DNA of 64,000 bases from Symbiodinium natans (Eukaryota; Sar; Dinophyceae; Suessiales; Symbiodiniaceae), in assembly GCA_905221605.1 (NCBI GenBank), contig CAJNDS010002566.1, forward strand, positions 238,501 to 302,500, read 5' to 3'. Below the pieces are notes generated by a model that worked only from the letters and a program-made list of their open reading frames with translations, ran no database searches and was not told where the DNA came from. Position 1 is the first letter of the stretch. Each line of letters opens with the position of its first letter. Shown piece after piece: positions 31,081 to 42,984 of this stretch. Made by a program: the position numbers and the translations under genes.

Positions 31081-32100
31081 TCCTCTGCACGAGGGCTTCA
31101 CCGTCGGACTTGCCCGTGCCGACTTCCAGGAGAGCGGGCGGAGCGATGTCTAGGGAAGGGGAGTTGGGGGAATTTGGGGGCGTTTGCTGGCAACACGGCT
31201 TACAGCCCAACGGCCCCACCCCAACAAAGCTCTCACCCTCAAAGCAATCCTAAACCAAGAGTTCGCTTGAAAACAGAACCTGGAGAGTCCAGCCTGGTGA
31301 TCGAAAGATTGTGCTTCTCTAGATGATCGTGGCAGGGGGTCGAAGGACCTGTAGGCTCGTAAGCGTGGTAGCACACGTCGGATTGCGTAGATGTTGCCCA
31401 TGAAAGTCAAGATGCCAATGTTTGGCTTCGAAGGCCGTCTCCGGCCGCCACGAATGAGGCGGAAGAGGTGGAGGTCCGGACGAGGGTTCTCAGTCTTGGT
31501 GCTGTTCGGTGTGGAACTGGAGCCTCAAAACCGAGCCCTCCCCGCCGCCCCCCCGCTCGAGACTGACACGGTAGTGCTTTCTGCAGCCTGGTGTGTGTGT
31601 GTGTGCGCAAACCGATTACTTCAGAGCGAGGAGTCTTCCCTTTGCTCCGCAAAAGGAGCTCGCAACGGCTGCCCCTGCCGTCCCCGCGGCACCTGTGGAG
31701 GAAGCGCTAGGGACTGAGACGCAAGACAGTCTGGTTGTGAGTGTTGCAAGAGTTCTGGTTCAGGACTAATTAGGTTTTCGGCTTGGGTTGTAGGAGTGCT
31801 TTGGATCATCTTGCTTTTGGGTGAATGAGGGTCTCGTAGCCCTCTAGACCAGCCCGCTTGCCCCAAACAATAATACCAAAGCAGACAAGAAGCCCTCGGG
31901 CCCGAAACTGCAGCTGAATGGTTAAGCTCTGCAGTTCTATTGCGTTGCAACATATTGCAACATTTCCGCCCGCCAAGGCCCCCAGATGCGGATCATCCTG
32001 CGATGCCGGAGTCTGCGATACCGTCGCCGGAAGCTTATGAGGAGAAAGAGGTGTCGGAGGGTGTGGTGATGTTCTTGATCCGCAACAATACCTCAAGAGC
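31081..32100 (+). CDS. M4 unit U0, divergent ancestor-like copy
   Basis: Same order of blocks as the later array, with many substitutions. Block around 31081-31140 (ELPLHEGF..ARADFQESG); block near 31285 (GESSLVIERLCF); exon n 31434-31473 (PSPAATNEAEEVE|GTCCGG, GT donor); exon g 31656-31736 (acceptor AAAAG|GAG, ELATAAPAVPAAPVEEAL then GTETQDSLV|GTGAGT); exon h about 31990-32080 (MPESAIPSPEAYEEKEVSEG then VVMFLIRN). The coding-like blocks are better conserved than the DNA between them. Confidence 0.45.
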
Positions 32101-32817
32101 AGCATCTCACAAAACTACAAGCATTCTTGACTCATGACTCATGACTTAACTGGGGGTGTGTGTAGCGTTTGGGGATTTTGGGGCAGCATTCAGCTGCAGG
32201 AGACTTGAACCAGGTTCACTTAGAGGTCATAGGAAGTATTGGCAGCTGCAGTAAGATCCTCCGTGCAGGACCCCTCCATCCCTCTCTCCGGCAGTCGAAA
32301 ACAACTTTCTGAGGGGGGCTTACAGTTGATTGAGTGCTCTGCCTCACAGGTCGGTGGCGGGGTCGCCTTCTACAGCGGCCTCTTTAGGAACCTCTCTAAT
32401 GCACGTGGCCGGGCCCGAGGCGAATGATACGTTGCTGCTGGCATCGCACATGCATGTCTCCCAAAAAATAAGAAAGCGAAGTAGTGGAGGTTGTTTCCAG
32501 AAAGCTGAGTGCGGCGGTGCGTTCGGCATTTACGGCTCACATGTAATGGCAATTGATGGCATGCCCTATGTGAAAGTGCCTGTGTCATCTTTGTTCATTT
32601 GGTGACGGCCATCTGTTTCACGTGCTGGCGGGTCTTCTACTTGATGCTTTAGTATGGTAATGCGCCTGATGCATAGATGTACTAGGTTCCATGCGCTCAG
32701 CAGCCAGGGTTTTGTAGCCCAACTGATGCTATGGGCGCATGCCATGGCCACCCTGGCCAGCTCGACAAACAGGCCCGGTTCTGTGGTAAGCTTGAGACCT
32801 GTGCCTTCTCCAAAAAG

Positions 32818-33174
32818 GAGATGGAAAGGGAGGCGCATCTGGCCACCCTCTCTTGCAAGCTTCCTCCTTGCTCTCTGGCATGCGAAAGATGCGAAAATGA
32901 CAAAGCCAAAGCTCGGAAGCAGAGAGATCTCCTGGACAACGTGGAAGGCGGATGGTTCCGGAAAAAAGATGGCAAGCCTGTCGGAGAGATCCTGGAAGGG
33001 CGCTTGATCTGGAACAGGAAATGGGGCTTTGATGAGGCCTACGCAAGCCTTTACGAAGATGACACAGAGACACTGTCATTGCAAATCAATGGCATGCATT
33101 TCATTGGCCAAGTTTGCCTAGAAGCACAAGCAACCATAGAATGGAGCGACGGCGATGTATGGATCAGGAAATGA
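32818..33174 (+). CDS. 3'-terminal exon with WSDGDVWIRK domain
   Basis: Open for 118 codons to a TGA at 33172. An acidic/basic helix (EMEREAHLATLSCK; ENDKAKARKQRDLLDNVE) leads into a compact beta-like domain: GGWFRKKDGKPVGEILEGRL, IWNRKWGF, TETLSLQINGMHFIGQV and AQATIEWSDGDVWIRK at the C-terminus. The W.R.DGK.xGxI..G.I.W ... WSDGDVWxR pattern resembles a repeat I recall at the ends of many dinoflagellate predicted proteins; this is from memory, unchecked. Acceptor CAAAAAG|GAG is likely. It marks the end of a gene just before the M4 array. Confidence 0.6.
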   Translation, partial: EMEREAHLATLSCKLPPCSLACERCENDKAKARKQRDLLDNVEGGWFRKKDGKPVGEILEGRLIWNRKWGFDEAYASLYEDDTETLSLQINGMHFIGQVCLEAQATIEWSDGDVWIRK

Positions 33175-34398
33175 GCGTCGACTTGTTAGGAGCATCTGTG
33201 CATATTTATGTTGAATCTATGTTGCTGGGAATTCACGTTCTCCCTTATCTGGAGGCCTTTCCTGTTGTCTCAGCCAGGCAAAGCCTGGTCTGTAGACTGG
33301 CTGTAGTCACACAATCGAAGCCGCAAGTGCTGCTGCACCGCCCATCAGAAGAGGTGCGTGTACTCAGAAACCCATGATGCGCCTGCATGGACTGTCCGCG
33401 GTTTCTGCCAGTTGTATACTTTTTAGTTCTTCTCCCCTCTCTGAGTGTTCTGGCACTAGGCAAGCTGTGTAATTCTAGTCTCCCAGTCTGCTTGCTTCCG
33501 AGCCTGAAGCCACAGACCTCAGTATTGAGGCCCGTGAAGTTCCGATAGTGTGGTGCCTCGACCATGAGAACACCGGACCGGAACCCGAACCAAGCCTCAT
33601 GCGCATGGGCACCTGATGATCACCTCGAGACTCGCCAGGCGAAAGCGAGCAGCGTCGAAACCCTGACGCACTCCGGGCCCGCCACAGCCCAGCATGGGGC
33701 CCAGGTGTAACATGCTGCCATGTGCCAGCAGTAACCCCCCCCCCCAGACCCAAGAACCTGAACATGAGAACGCGGAAGAGGACGCCAGTAGGACCAGCAG
33801 GACAAGTAGGAATCAAGTTTTGGGGCGCTATAGCGGCTTTGTTGGAGGTTGCGAAGATTTGCGAATGCTTGGCCTTGCGATGCGAACCCAGCCTCCGATC
33901 CTCAAGCCTTGCCGCGGCTCCTCTTCTGGTAGAGAGGCCCACAAACCGTGAAAACACACACTTACGCTTGCACTCACACACTTGCATCTGTTTCACTTGC
34001 CCTTGCACACAAAACAGCCCCGAGCTTCCGCTGCACGAGGCCTTCACCGGCGGACGTGCCCGTGCCGACCTCCAGGAGAGCGGGCAGACCGATGCCTGTG
34101 AAAGGAGATTTCCAGCGCCATGAGTTCGCTTGGGGCAGAAGAAGCTGGAGAGTCCAGTGTCATCATCGAAAGCTTGTGCTTCTGATAGATGGTTGTGGCA
34201 AGCTGCTCGCGGTTTCGGAGTCGCATGGTCGCTATGATGCCGAGCTTTTCACAGGCCGTCTCCGACCACCACGAATGAGGGGGAAGAGGAGGCGTGGACT
34301 AGGGTTCTCAGGGCTTCGACACCGAGCCCGGCAGTGCTTTCTGCAGCCTGATGTCTGTGTGTGTGTGTGTGCGAACCGGTCAATTAAGAGTATGACAG

Positions 34399-34482
34399 GA
34401 GCTCGCCACGGCGGCCCCGCCTCCTGCGGTGCCCGCGGCACCTGTGGAGGAAGCGCTAGGGACTGAGACCCAAGACTTGGAG
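34399..34482 (+). CDS. M4 exon g (Ala/Pro-rich), U1 representative
   Basis: 28 codons, phase 0. Paralogues occur in U0 (31656), in U2-U6 and U8 (36236, 38115, 40035, 41945, 43854, 46434) and at 55386 in the M5 region (ELAAAAAPPTAPTALVEETL). Acceptor sequences vary (GACAG, TTAACAG, AAAAG) but always place AG directly before GAG CTC. A longer read-through frame joins g to h in U1-U4, but a 1-nt deletion in U5 and U6 (CAACCATTG for CAACCCATTG) breaks it, so the part between is probably intron. Confidence 0.5.
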
Positions 34483-34916
34483 GCAACGCTTGGGTGTGAG
34501 TGCTCTCTGAAGAGAGAGCCAGAGCAATCATACATCAACCCATTGAGGGCGCAAGCAAGTGTGGAGCCAAGAGACCCTAACACTCACGCAAAAAAGGCCC
34601 CAAACAATACCAAAGAAGGCAATAAGCCCTCGGGCCCGAAATTGCAGCTGAATGTTTCTTTTGAACGTTCTGCAGTGTTCTACAGTCGAAGCTGTTGCAT
34701 TCAAAACTTCAGCCCGCCGAGGCCCCCAGCTGCGGATCGTCCTCCGATGCCGGAGTCTGCGATGCCGTCGCCGGAAGCTTACGAGGAGAAAGAGGTGTCG
34801 GAGGGTGTGGTGATGTCTTTGATCCGCGAAAATGTCTGAAGAACAGCATCTCACAAAACTGCACGCATTCTTGACTCAACTGGGGATGTGTCGTAGCGTT
34901 TGGGGGGTTGGCGCAG

Positions 34917-35058
34917 CTTTCAGCTACAGAAGACTTGAAGCTTGGTCACTTAGATCGGGCCCTCGAAAACATTGCCCTGCCTCAGAGGTCGGAACCTTCC
35001 GCAGAGGCTCTGCAGCATGCGAGATGTCCAGCTTTAGAATGCCAGCGCTGTTGGAGCG
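34917..35058 (+). CDS. M4 exon i (helical), U1 representative
   Basis: Acceptor TTGGCGCAG|CTT; 47 codons plus 1 nt: LSATEDLKLGHLDRALENIA, LPQRSEPSAEALQHARCPAL, ECQRCWS, donor AGCG|GTATAC. Copies at 36754, 38633, 40553, 42459, 44371 and 46960 keep the frame. U4 has a clean 3-nt deletion (loss of His), while sequence just past the donor suffers 1-nt changes. Likely an alpha-helical segment of unknown role. An overlapping second frame is also open, so the frame choice is inferential. Confidence 0.45.
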
Positions 35059-35264
35059 GTATACCTGTTGTACCCTTTTGTTCCCCTGTCTGGGACTCCG
35101 GGTGATATGCCGTAAGTGCCGGCAGGGGCCGGCTCTCTTTTGCGGATCCTCGGGCTTCAAGGGCGTGTGGTTCGGCGATCTTTGCCAAGCAGACACTAGA
35201 GGGAGAGAGGGACTTGTCGGGCAGCTGCATCCATCTTGACATCGGGATTTCGGGCTGAGCCCAG

Positions 35265-35324
35265 GAGACGCCGGTACCCTTAGAAGAAGGGGACGGCAAG
35301 GCGCCGGACGAGGCGCCGGACGAG
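35265..35324 (+). CDS. M4 exon j (acidic 20-mer), U1 representative
   Basis: Acceptor GAGCCCAG|GAG, 20 codons, phase 0-0: ETPVPLEEGDGKAPDEAPDE, ending GAG|GT. Copies at 37102 (Q for the first E of LEE), 38981, 40895, 42789 (FEE), 44701 and 47308. The APDE repeat is a small internal duplication. Donor GTGCCG in all copies except U1 (GTGGAC). Confidence 0.5.
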
Positions 35325-35425
35325 GTGGACCTCTCCTGGCCTCCGCTCGTGTTTGGCGTGAAGCTGCACAATTCTCGTGAACCTGCCTTCGAGCCTTCGA
35401 GCCTGAATGCAAAAAAACCTCGATG

Positions 35426-37298
35426 CCCGAACCAAGCCTCATGCGCATGGGCACCTGATGATCACCTCGAGACTCGCCAGGCGAAAGCGAGCAGCGTCGA
35501 AACCCTGACGCACTCCGGGCCCGCCACAGCCCAGCATGGGGCCCAGGTGTAACATGCTGCCATGTGCCAGCAGTAACCCCCCCCCCCAGACCCAAGAACC
35601 TGAACATGAGAACGCGGAAGAGGACGCCAGTGGGACCAGTAGGACCAGTAGGAGTCAAGTTTTGGGGCGCTATAGCGGCTTTGTTGGAGGTTGCGAAGAT
35701 TTGCGATGCTTGGCCTTGCGATGTGAACCCAGCCTCCGATCCTCAAGCCTTGCCGCGGCTCCTCTTCTGGTAGAGAGGCCCACAAACCGTGAAAACACAC
35801 ACTTACGCTTGCACTCACACACTTGCATCTGTTTCACTTGCGCTTGCACATAAATAACAGCCCCGAGCTTCCGCTGCACGAGGCCTTCACCGGCGGACGT
35901 GCCCGTGCCGACCTCCAGGAGAGCGGGCAGACCGATGCCTGTGAAGGGAGATTTCCAGCGCCATGAGTTCGCTTGGGGCAGAAGAAGCTGGAGAGTCCAG
36001 TGTCATCATCGAAAGCTTGTGCTTCTGATAGATGGTTGTGGCAAGCTGCTCGCGGTTTCGGAGTCGCATGGTCGCTATGATGCCGAGCTTTCCACAGGCC
36101 GTCTCCGACCGCCACGAATGAGGGGGAAGAGGAGGCGTGGACTAGGGTTCTCAGGGCTTCGACACCGAGCCCGGCAGTGCTTTCTGCAGCCTGATGTGTG
36201 TGTGTGCGCGAACCGGTCAATTAAGAGTATGACAGGAGCTCGCCACGGCGGCCCCGCCTCCTGCGGTGCCCGCGGCACCTGTGGAGGAAGCGCTAGGGAC
36301 TGAGACCCAAGACTTGGAGGCAACGCTTGGGTGTGAGTGCTCTCTGAAGAGAGAGCCAGAGCAATCATACATCAACCCATTGAGGGCGCAAGCAAGTGTG
36401 GAGCCAAGAGACCCTAACACTCACGCAAAAAAGGCCCCAAACAATACCAAAGAAGGCAATAAGCCCTCGGGCCCGAAATTGCAGCTGAATGTTTCTTTTG
36501 AACGTTCTGCAGTGTTCTACAGTCGAAGCTGTTGCATTCAAAACTTCAGCCCACCGAGGCCCCCAGCTGCGGATCGTCCTCCGATGCCGGAGTCTGCGAT
36601 GCCGTCGCCGGAAGCTTACGAGGAGAAAGAGGTGTCGGAGGGTGTGGTGATGTCTTTGATCCGCGAAAATGTCTCAAGAACAGCATCTCACAAAACTGCA
36701 CGCATTCTTGACTCAACTGGGGATGTGTCATAGCGTTTGGGGGGTTGGCGCAGCTTTCAGCTACAGAAGACTTGAAGCTTGGTCACTTAGATCGGGCCCT
36801 CGAAAACATTGCCCTGCCTCAGAGGTCGGAACCTTCCGCAGAGGCTCTGCAGCATGCGAGATGTCCAGCTTTAGAATGCCAGCGCTGTTGGAGCGGTATA
36901 CCTGTTGTACCCTTTTGTTCCCCTGTCTGGGACTCCGGGTGATATGCCGTAAGTGCCGGCAGGGGCCGGCTCTCTTTTGCGGATCCTCGGGCTTCAAGGG
37001 CGTGTGGTTCGGCGATCTTTGCCAAGCAGACACTAGAGGGAGAGAGGGACTTGTCGGGCAGCTGCATCCATCTTGACATCGGGATTTCGGGCTGAGCCCA
37101 GGAGACGCCGGTACCCTTACAAGAAGGGGACGGCAAGGCGCCGGACGAGGCGCCGGACGAGGTGCCGACGGCCGGCTTAGGTCTATGTAGCAGAGCGGAG
37201 ACCTCTCCTGGCCTCCGCTCGTGTTTGGCGTGAAGCTGCACAATTCTCGTGATACCTGCCTTCGAGCCTTCGAGCCTGAATGCAAAAAAACCTCGATG
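35426..37298 (+). repeat. M4 unit U2
   Basis: Complete unit. g begins 36236, i 36754-36895, j 37102-37161 (PLQEG variant). Poly-C acceptor of exon l intact near 35577-35590. Nearly identical to U3. Confidence 0.6.
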
Positions 37299-39176
37299 CC
37301 CGAACCAAGCCTCATGCGCATGGGCACCTGATGATCACCTCGAGACTCGCCAGGCGAAAGCGAGCAGCGTCGAAACCCTGACGCACTCCGGGCCCGCCAC
37401 AGCCCAGCATGGGGCCCAGGTGTAACATGCTGCCATGTGCCAGCAGTAACCCCCCCCCCCAGACCCAAGAACCTGAACATGAGAACGCGGAAGAGGACGC
37501 CAGTGGGACCAGTAGGACCAGTAGGAGTCAAGTTTTGGGGCGCTATAGCGGCTTTGTTGGAGGTTGCGAAGATTTGCGATGCTTGGCCTTGCGATGTGAA
37601 CCCAGCCTCCGATCCTCAAGCCTTGCCGCGGCTCCTCTTCTGGTAGAGAGGCCCACAAACCGTGAAAACACACACTTACGCTTGCACTCACACACTTGCA
37701 TCTGTTTCACTTGCGCTTGCACATAAATAACAGCCCCGAGCTTCCGCTGCACGAGGCCTTCACCGGCGGACGTGCCCGTGCCGACCTCCAGGAGAGCGGG
37801 CAGACCGATGCCTGTGAAGGGAGATTTCCAGCGCCATGAGTTCGCTTGGGGCAGAAGAAGCTGGAGAGTCCAGTGTCATCATCGAAAGCTTGTGCTTCTG
37901 AAAGATGGTTGTGGCAAGCTGCTCGCGGTTTCGGAGTCGCATGGTCGCTATGATGCCGAGCTTTTCACAGGCCGTCTCCGACCGCCACGAATGAGGGGGA
38001 AGAGGAGGCGTGGACTAGGGTTCTCAGGGCTTCGACACCGAGCCCGGCAGTGCTTTCTGCAGCCTGATGTGTGTGTGTGTGTGTGCGCGAACCGGTCAAT
38101 TAAGAGTATGACAGGAGCTCGCCACGGCGGCCCCGCCTCCTGCGGTGCCCGCGGCACCTGTGGAGGAAGCGCTAGGGACTGAGACCCAAGACTTGGAGGC
38201 AACGCTTGGGTGTGAGTGCTCTCTGAAGAGAGAGCCAGAGCAATCATACATCAACCCATTGAGGGCGCAAGCAAGTGTGGAGCCAAGAGACCCTAACACT
38301 CACGCAAAAAAGGCCCCAAACAATACCAAAGAAGGCAATAAGCCCTCGGGCCCGAAATTGCAGCTGAATGTTTCTTTTGAACGTTCTGCAGTGTTCTACA
38401 GTCGAAGCTGTTGCATTCAAAACTTCAGCCCACCGAGGCCCCCAGCTGCGGATCGTCCTCCGATGCCGGAGTCTGCGATGCCGTCGCCGGAAGCTTACGA
38501 GGAGAAAGAGGTGTCGGAGGGTGTGGTGATGTCTTTGATCCGCGAAAATGTCTCAAGAACAGCATCTCACAAAACTGCACGCATTCTTGACTCAACTGGG
38601 GATGTGTCGTAGCGTTTGGGGGGTTGGCGCAGCTTTCAGCTACAGAAGACTTGAAGCTTGGTCACTTAGATCGGGCCCTCGAAAACATTGCCCTGCCTCA
38701 GAGGTCGGAACCTTCCGCAGAGGCTCTGCAGCATGCGAGATGTCCAGCTTTAGAATGCCAGCGCTGTTGGAGCGGTATACCTGTTGTACCCTTTTGTTCC
38801 CCTGTCTGGGACTCCGGGTGATATGCCGTAAGTGCCGGCAGGGGCCGGCTCTCTTTTGCGGATCCTCGGGCTTCAAGGGCGTGTGGTTCGGCGATCTTTG
38901 CCAAGCAGACACTAGAGGGAGAGAGGGACTTGTCGGGCAGCTGCATCCATCTTGACATCGGGATTTCGGGCTGAGCCCAGGAGACGCCGGTACCCTTAGA
39001 AGAAGGGGACGGCAAGGCGCCGGACGAGGCGCCGGACGAGGTGCCGACGGCCGGCTTAGGTCTATGTAGCAGAGCGGAGACCTCTCCTGGCCTCCGCTCG
39101 TGTTTGGCGTGAAGCTGCACAATTCTCGTGTACCTGCCTTCGAGCCTTCGAGCCTGAATGCAAAAAAACCTCGATG
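37299..39176 (+). repeat. M4 unit U3
   Basis: Complete unit. g begins 38115, i 38633-38774, j 38981-39040. Poly-C acceptor of exon l intact near 37450-37462. Confidence 0.6.
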
Positions 39177-41090
39177 CCCGAACCAAGCCTCATGCGCATG
39201 GGCACCTGATGATCACCTCGAGACTCGCCAGGCGAACGCGAGCAGCGTCGAAACCCTGAAGCACTCCGGGCCCGCCACAGCCCAGCATGGGGCCCAGGTG
39301 TAACATGCTGCCATGTGCCAGCAGTAGTAACCCCCGAACCTGAACATGAGAACGCGGAAGAGGACGCCAGTAGGACCAGCAGGACAAGTAGGAATCAAGT
39401 TTTGGGGCGCTATAGCGGCTTTGTTGGAGGTTGCGAAGATTTGCGAATGCTTGGCCTTGCGATGCGAACCCAGCCTCCGATCCTCAAGCCTTGCCGCGGC
39501 TCCTCTTCTGGTAGAGAGGCCCACAAACCGTGAAAACACACACTTACGCTTGCACTCACACACTTGCATCTGTTTCACTTGCGCTTGCACATAAATAACA
39601 GCCCCGAGCTTCCGCTGCACGAGGCCTTCACCGGCGGACGTGCCCGTGCCGACCTCCAGGAGAGCGGGCAGACCGATGCCTGTGAAGGGAGATTTCCAGC
39701 GCCATGAGTTCGCTTGGGGCAGAAGAAGCTGGAGAGTCCAGTGTCATCATCGAAAGCTTGTGCTTCTGAAAGATGGTTGTGGCAAGCTGCTCGCGGTTTC
39801 GGAGTCGCATGGTCGCTATGATGCCGAGCTTTTCACAGGCCGTCTCCGACCGCCACGAATGAGGGGGAAGAGGAGGCGTGGACCAGGGTTCTCAGGGCTT
39901 CTGGCTGGTTTGTGTTCGGAGGTTTGGAACTCGACACCGAGCCCAGCAGTGCTTTCTGCAGCCTGATGTGTGTGTGTGTGTGCGCGAACCGATCAATTAA
40001 GAGGACGTCGTCTTCCTCTTGCTCCGTTTAACAGGAGCTCGTCACGGCGGCCCCGCCTCCTGCGGTGCCCGCGGCACCTGTGGAGGAAGCGCTAGGGACT
40101 GAGACCCAAGACTTGGAGGCAACGCTTGGGTGTGAGTGCTCTCTGAAGAGAGAGCCAGAGCAATCATACATCAACCCATTGAGGGCGCAAGCAAGTGTGG
40201 AGCCAAGAGACCCTAACACTCACGCAAAAAAGGCCCCAAACAATACCAAAGAAGGCAATAAGCCCTCGGGCCCGAAATTGCAGCTGAATGTTTCTTTTGA
40301 ACGTTCTGCAGTGTTCTACAGTCTAAGCTGTTGCAGTCAAAACTTCAGCCCGCCGAGACCCCCAGCTGCGGATCGTCCTGTGATGCCGGAGTCTGCGATG
40401 CCGTCGCCGGAAGCTTACGAGGAGAAAGAGGTGTCGGAGGGTGTGGTGATGTCTTTGATCCGCGAAAATGTCTCAAGAACAGCATCTCACAAAACTGCAC
40501 GCATTCTTGACTCAACTGGGGATGTGTCGTAGCGTTTGGGGGGTTGGCGCAGCTTTCAGCTACAGAAGACTTGAAGCTTGGTTTAGATCTGGCCCTCGAA
40601 AACATTGCCCTGCCTCAGAGGTCGGAACCTTCCGCAGAGGCTCTGCAGCATGCGAGATGTCCAGCTTTAGAATGCCAGCGCTGTTGGAGCGGTATACCAG
40701 TTGTACCCTTTTGTTCCCCTGTCTGGGACTCCGGGTGATATGCCGTAAGTGCCGGCAAACCCGGCTCTCTTTTGCGGATCCTCGGGCTTCAAGGGCGTGT
40801 GGTTCGGCGATCTTTGCCAAGCAGACACTAGAGGGAGAGGGACTTGTCGGGCAGCTGCATCCATCTTGACATCGGGATTTCGGGCTGAGCCCAGGAGACG
40901 CCGGTACCCTTAGAAGAAGGGGACGGCAAGGCGCCGGACGAGGCGCCGGACGAGGTGCCGACGGCCGGCTTAGGTCTATGTAGCAGAGCGGAGACCTCTC
41001 CTGGCCTCCGCTCGTGTTTGGCGTGAAGCTGCACAATTCTCGTGTACCTGCCTTCGAGCCTTCGAGCCTGAATGCAAAAAAACCTCGATG
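39177..41090 (+). repeat. M4 unit U4
   Basis: g begins 40035, i 40553-40691 (3-nt in-frame deletion), j 40895-40954. The poly-C/CAG acceptor of exon l is deleted near 39328. A ~30-bp insertion (CTGGCTGGTTTGTGTTCGGA and following) appears after exon n near 39900 and is shared with U5 and U6. Confidence 0.6.
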
Positions 41091-42984
41091 CCCGAACCAA
41101 GCCTCATGCGCATGGGCACCTGATGATCACCTCGAGACTCGCCAGGCGAAAGCGAGCAGCGTCGAAACCCTGAAGCACTCCGGGCCCGCCACAGCCCAGC
41201 ATGGGGCCCAGGTGTAACATGCTGCCATGTGCCAGCAGTAGTAACCCCCGAACCTGAACATGAGAACGCGGAAGAGGACGCCAGTGGGACCAGTAGGACC
41301 AGTAGGAGTCAAGTTTTGGGGCGCTATAGCGGCTTTGTTGGAGGTTGCGAAGATTTGCGAATGCTTGGCCTTGCGATGCGAACCCAGCCTCCGATCCTCA
41401 AGCCTTGCCGCGGCTCCTCTTCTGGTAGAGAGGCCCACAAACCGTGAAAACACACACTTACGCTTGCACTCACACACTTGCATCTGTTTCACTTGCCCTT
41501 GCACACAAAACAGCCCCGAGCTTCCGCTGCACGAGGCCTTCACCGGCGGACGTGCCCGTGCCGACCTCCAGGAGAGCGGGCAGACCGATGCCTGTGAAGG
41601 GAGATTTCCAGCGCCATGAGTTCGCTTGGGGCAGAAGAAGCTGGAGAGTCCAGTGTCATCATCGAAAGCTTGTGCTTCTGAAAGATGGTTGTGGCAAGCT
41701 GCTCGCGGTTTCGGAGTCGCATGGTCGCTATGATGCCGAGCTTTTCACAGGCCGTCTCCGACCGCCACGAATGAGGGGGAAGAGGAGGCGTGGACCAGGG
41801 TTCTCAGGGCTTCTGGCTGGTTTGTGTTCGGAGGTTTGGAACTCGACACCGAGCCCAGCAGTGCTTTCTGCAGCCTGATGTGTGTGTGTGTGCGCGAACC
41901 GATCAATTAAGAGGACGTCGTCTTCCTCTTGCTCCGTTTAACAGGAGCTCGCCACGGCGGCCCCGCCTCCTGCGGTGCCCGCGGCACCTGTGGAGGAAGC
42001 GCTAGGGACTGAGACCCAAGACTTGGAGGCAACGCTTGGGTGTGAGTGCTCTCTGAAGAGAGAGCCAGAGCAATCATACATCAACCATTGAGGGCGCAAG
42101 CAGGTGTGGAGCCAAGAGACCCTAACACTCACGCAAAAAAGGCCCCAAACAATACCAAAGAAGGCAATAAGCCCTCGGGCCCGAAATTGCAGCTGAATGT
42201 TTCTTTTGAACGTTCTACAGTGTTCTACAGTCGAAGCTGTTGCATTCAAACTTCAGGCCGCCGAGGCCCCCAGCTGCGGATCGTCCTGTGATGCCGGAGT
42301 CTGCGATGCCGTCGCCGGAAGCTTACGAGGAGAAAGAGGTGTCGGAGGGCGTGGTGATCTTTGATCCGCGAAAATGTCTCAAGAACAGCATCTCACAAAA
42401 CTGCACGCATTCTTGACTCAACTGGGGATGTGTCGTAGCGTTTGGGGGGTTGGCGCAGCTTTCAGCTACAGAAGACTTGAAGCTTGGTCACTTAGATCTG
42501 GCCCTCGAAAACATTGCCCTGCCTCAGAGGTCGGAACCTTCCGCAGAGGCTCTGCAGCATGCGAGATGTCCAGCTTTAGAATTCCAGCGCTGTTGGAGCG
42601 GTATACCTGTTGTACCCTTTTGTTCCCCTGTCTGGGACTCCGGGTGATATGCCGTAAGTGCCGGCAGGGGCCGGCTCTCTTTTACGGATCCTCGGGCTTC
42701 AAGGGCGTGTGGTTCGGCGATCTTTGCCAAGAGGGACTTGTCGGGCAGCTGCATCCATCTTGACATCGGGATTTCGGGCTGAGCCCAGGAGACGCCGGTA
42801 CCCTTCGAAGAAGGGGACGGCAAGGCGCCGGACGAGGCGCCGGACGAGGTGCCGACGGCCGGCTTAGGTCTATGTAGCAGAGCGGAGACCTCTCCTGGCC
42901 TCCGCTCGTGTTTGGCGTGAAGCTGCACAATTCTCGTGTACCTGCCTTCGAGCCTTCGAGCCTGAATGCAAAAAAGCCTCGATG
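41091..42984 (+). repeat. M4 unit U5
   Basis: g begins 41945, i 42459-42600, j 42789-42848. Exon l acceptor deleted near 41242. Two small lesions near exon h: loss of an A in CAAACTTC and of ATGT in GTGGTGATCTTTG, which shifts h near 42357. Confidence 0.6.

Larger units (their letters stand above)
33584..35425 (+). repeat. M4 unit U1
   Basis: Exon-like blocks: l 33748-33786 (poly-C then CAG|ACC; TQEPEHENAEEDA), n 34255-34291 (donor GAG|GCGTGG), g 34399-34482 (acceptor GACAG|GAG; ELATAAPPPAVPAAPVEEAL then GTETQDLE, followed by either GC donor GCAACG or GTGAGT at 34496), h about 34740-34834, i 34917-35058 and j 35265-35324. It differs from the others at j's donor (GTGGAC), where about 30 bp of intron are missing. 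A TGA replaces TCA just after exon h. Confidence 0.6.

Noticed and set aside
34924-35658. 244-256-codon minus-strand frames repeated in M4 units
   Set aside because: They cross the poly-C tract and appear in each unit only because the units are copies. Small indels in U4-U8 break them, while plus-strand blocks g, i and j keep splice edges and frame.
35899-36303. 134-codon plus-strand frame (PMPVKGDFQRHEFAWG...) recurring in M4 units
   Set aside because: It is open in all eight copies, but the divergent U0 copy does not preserve it. In U0 the conserved block is in another frame (NEAEEVE). Kept only as a possibility.
36266-36733. 155-codon continuous frame linking M4 exons g and h
   Set aside because: Open in U2, U3 and U4 but broken by 1-nt deletions in U5 and U6 and interrupted in U0. 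The middle part looks intronic between GTGAGT (or GCAACG) and CTTCAG.
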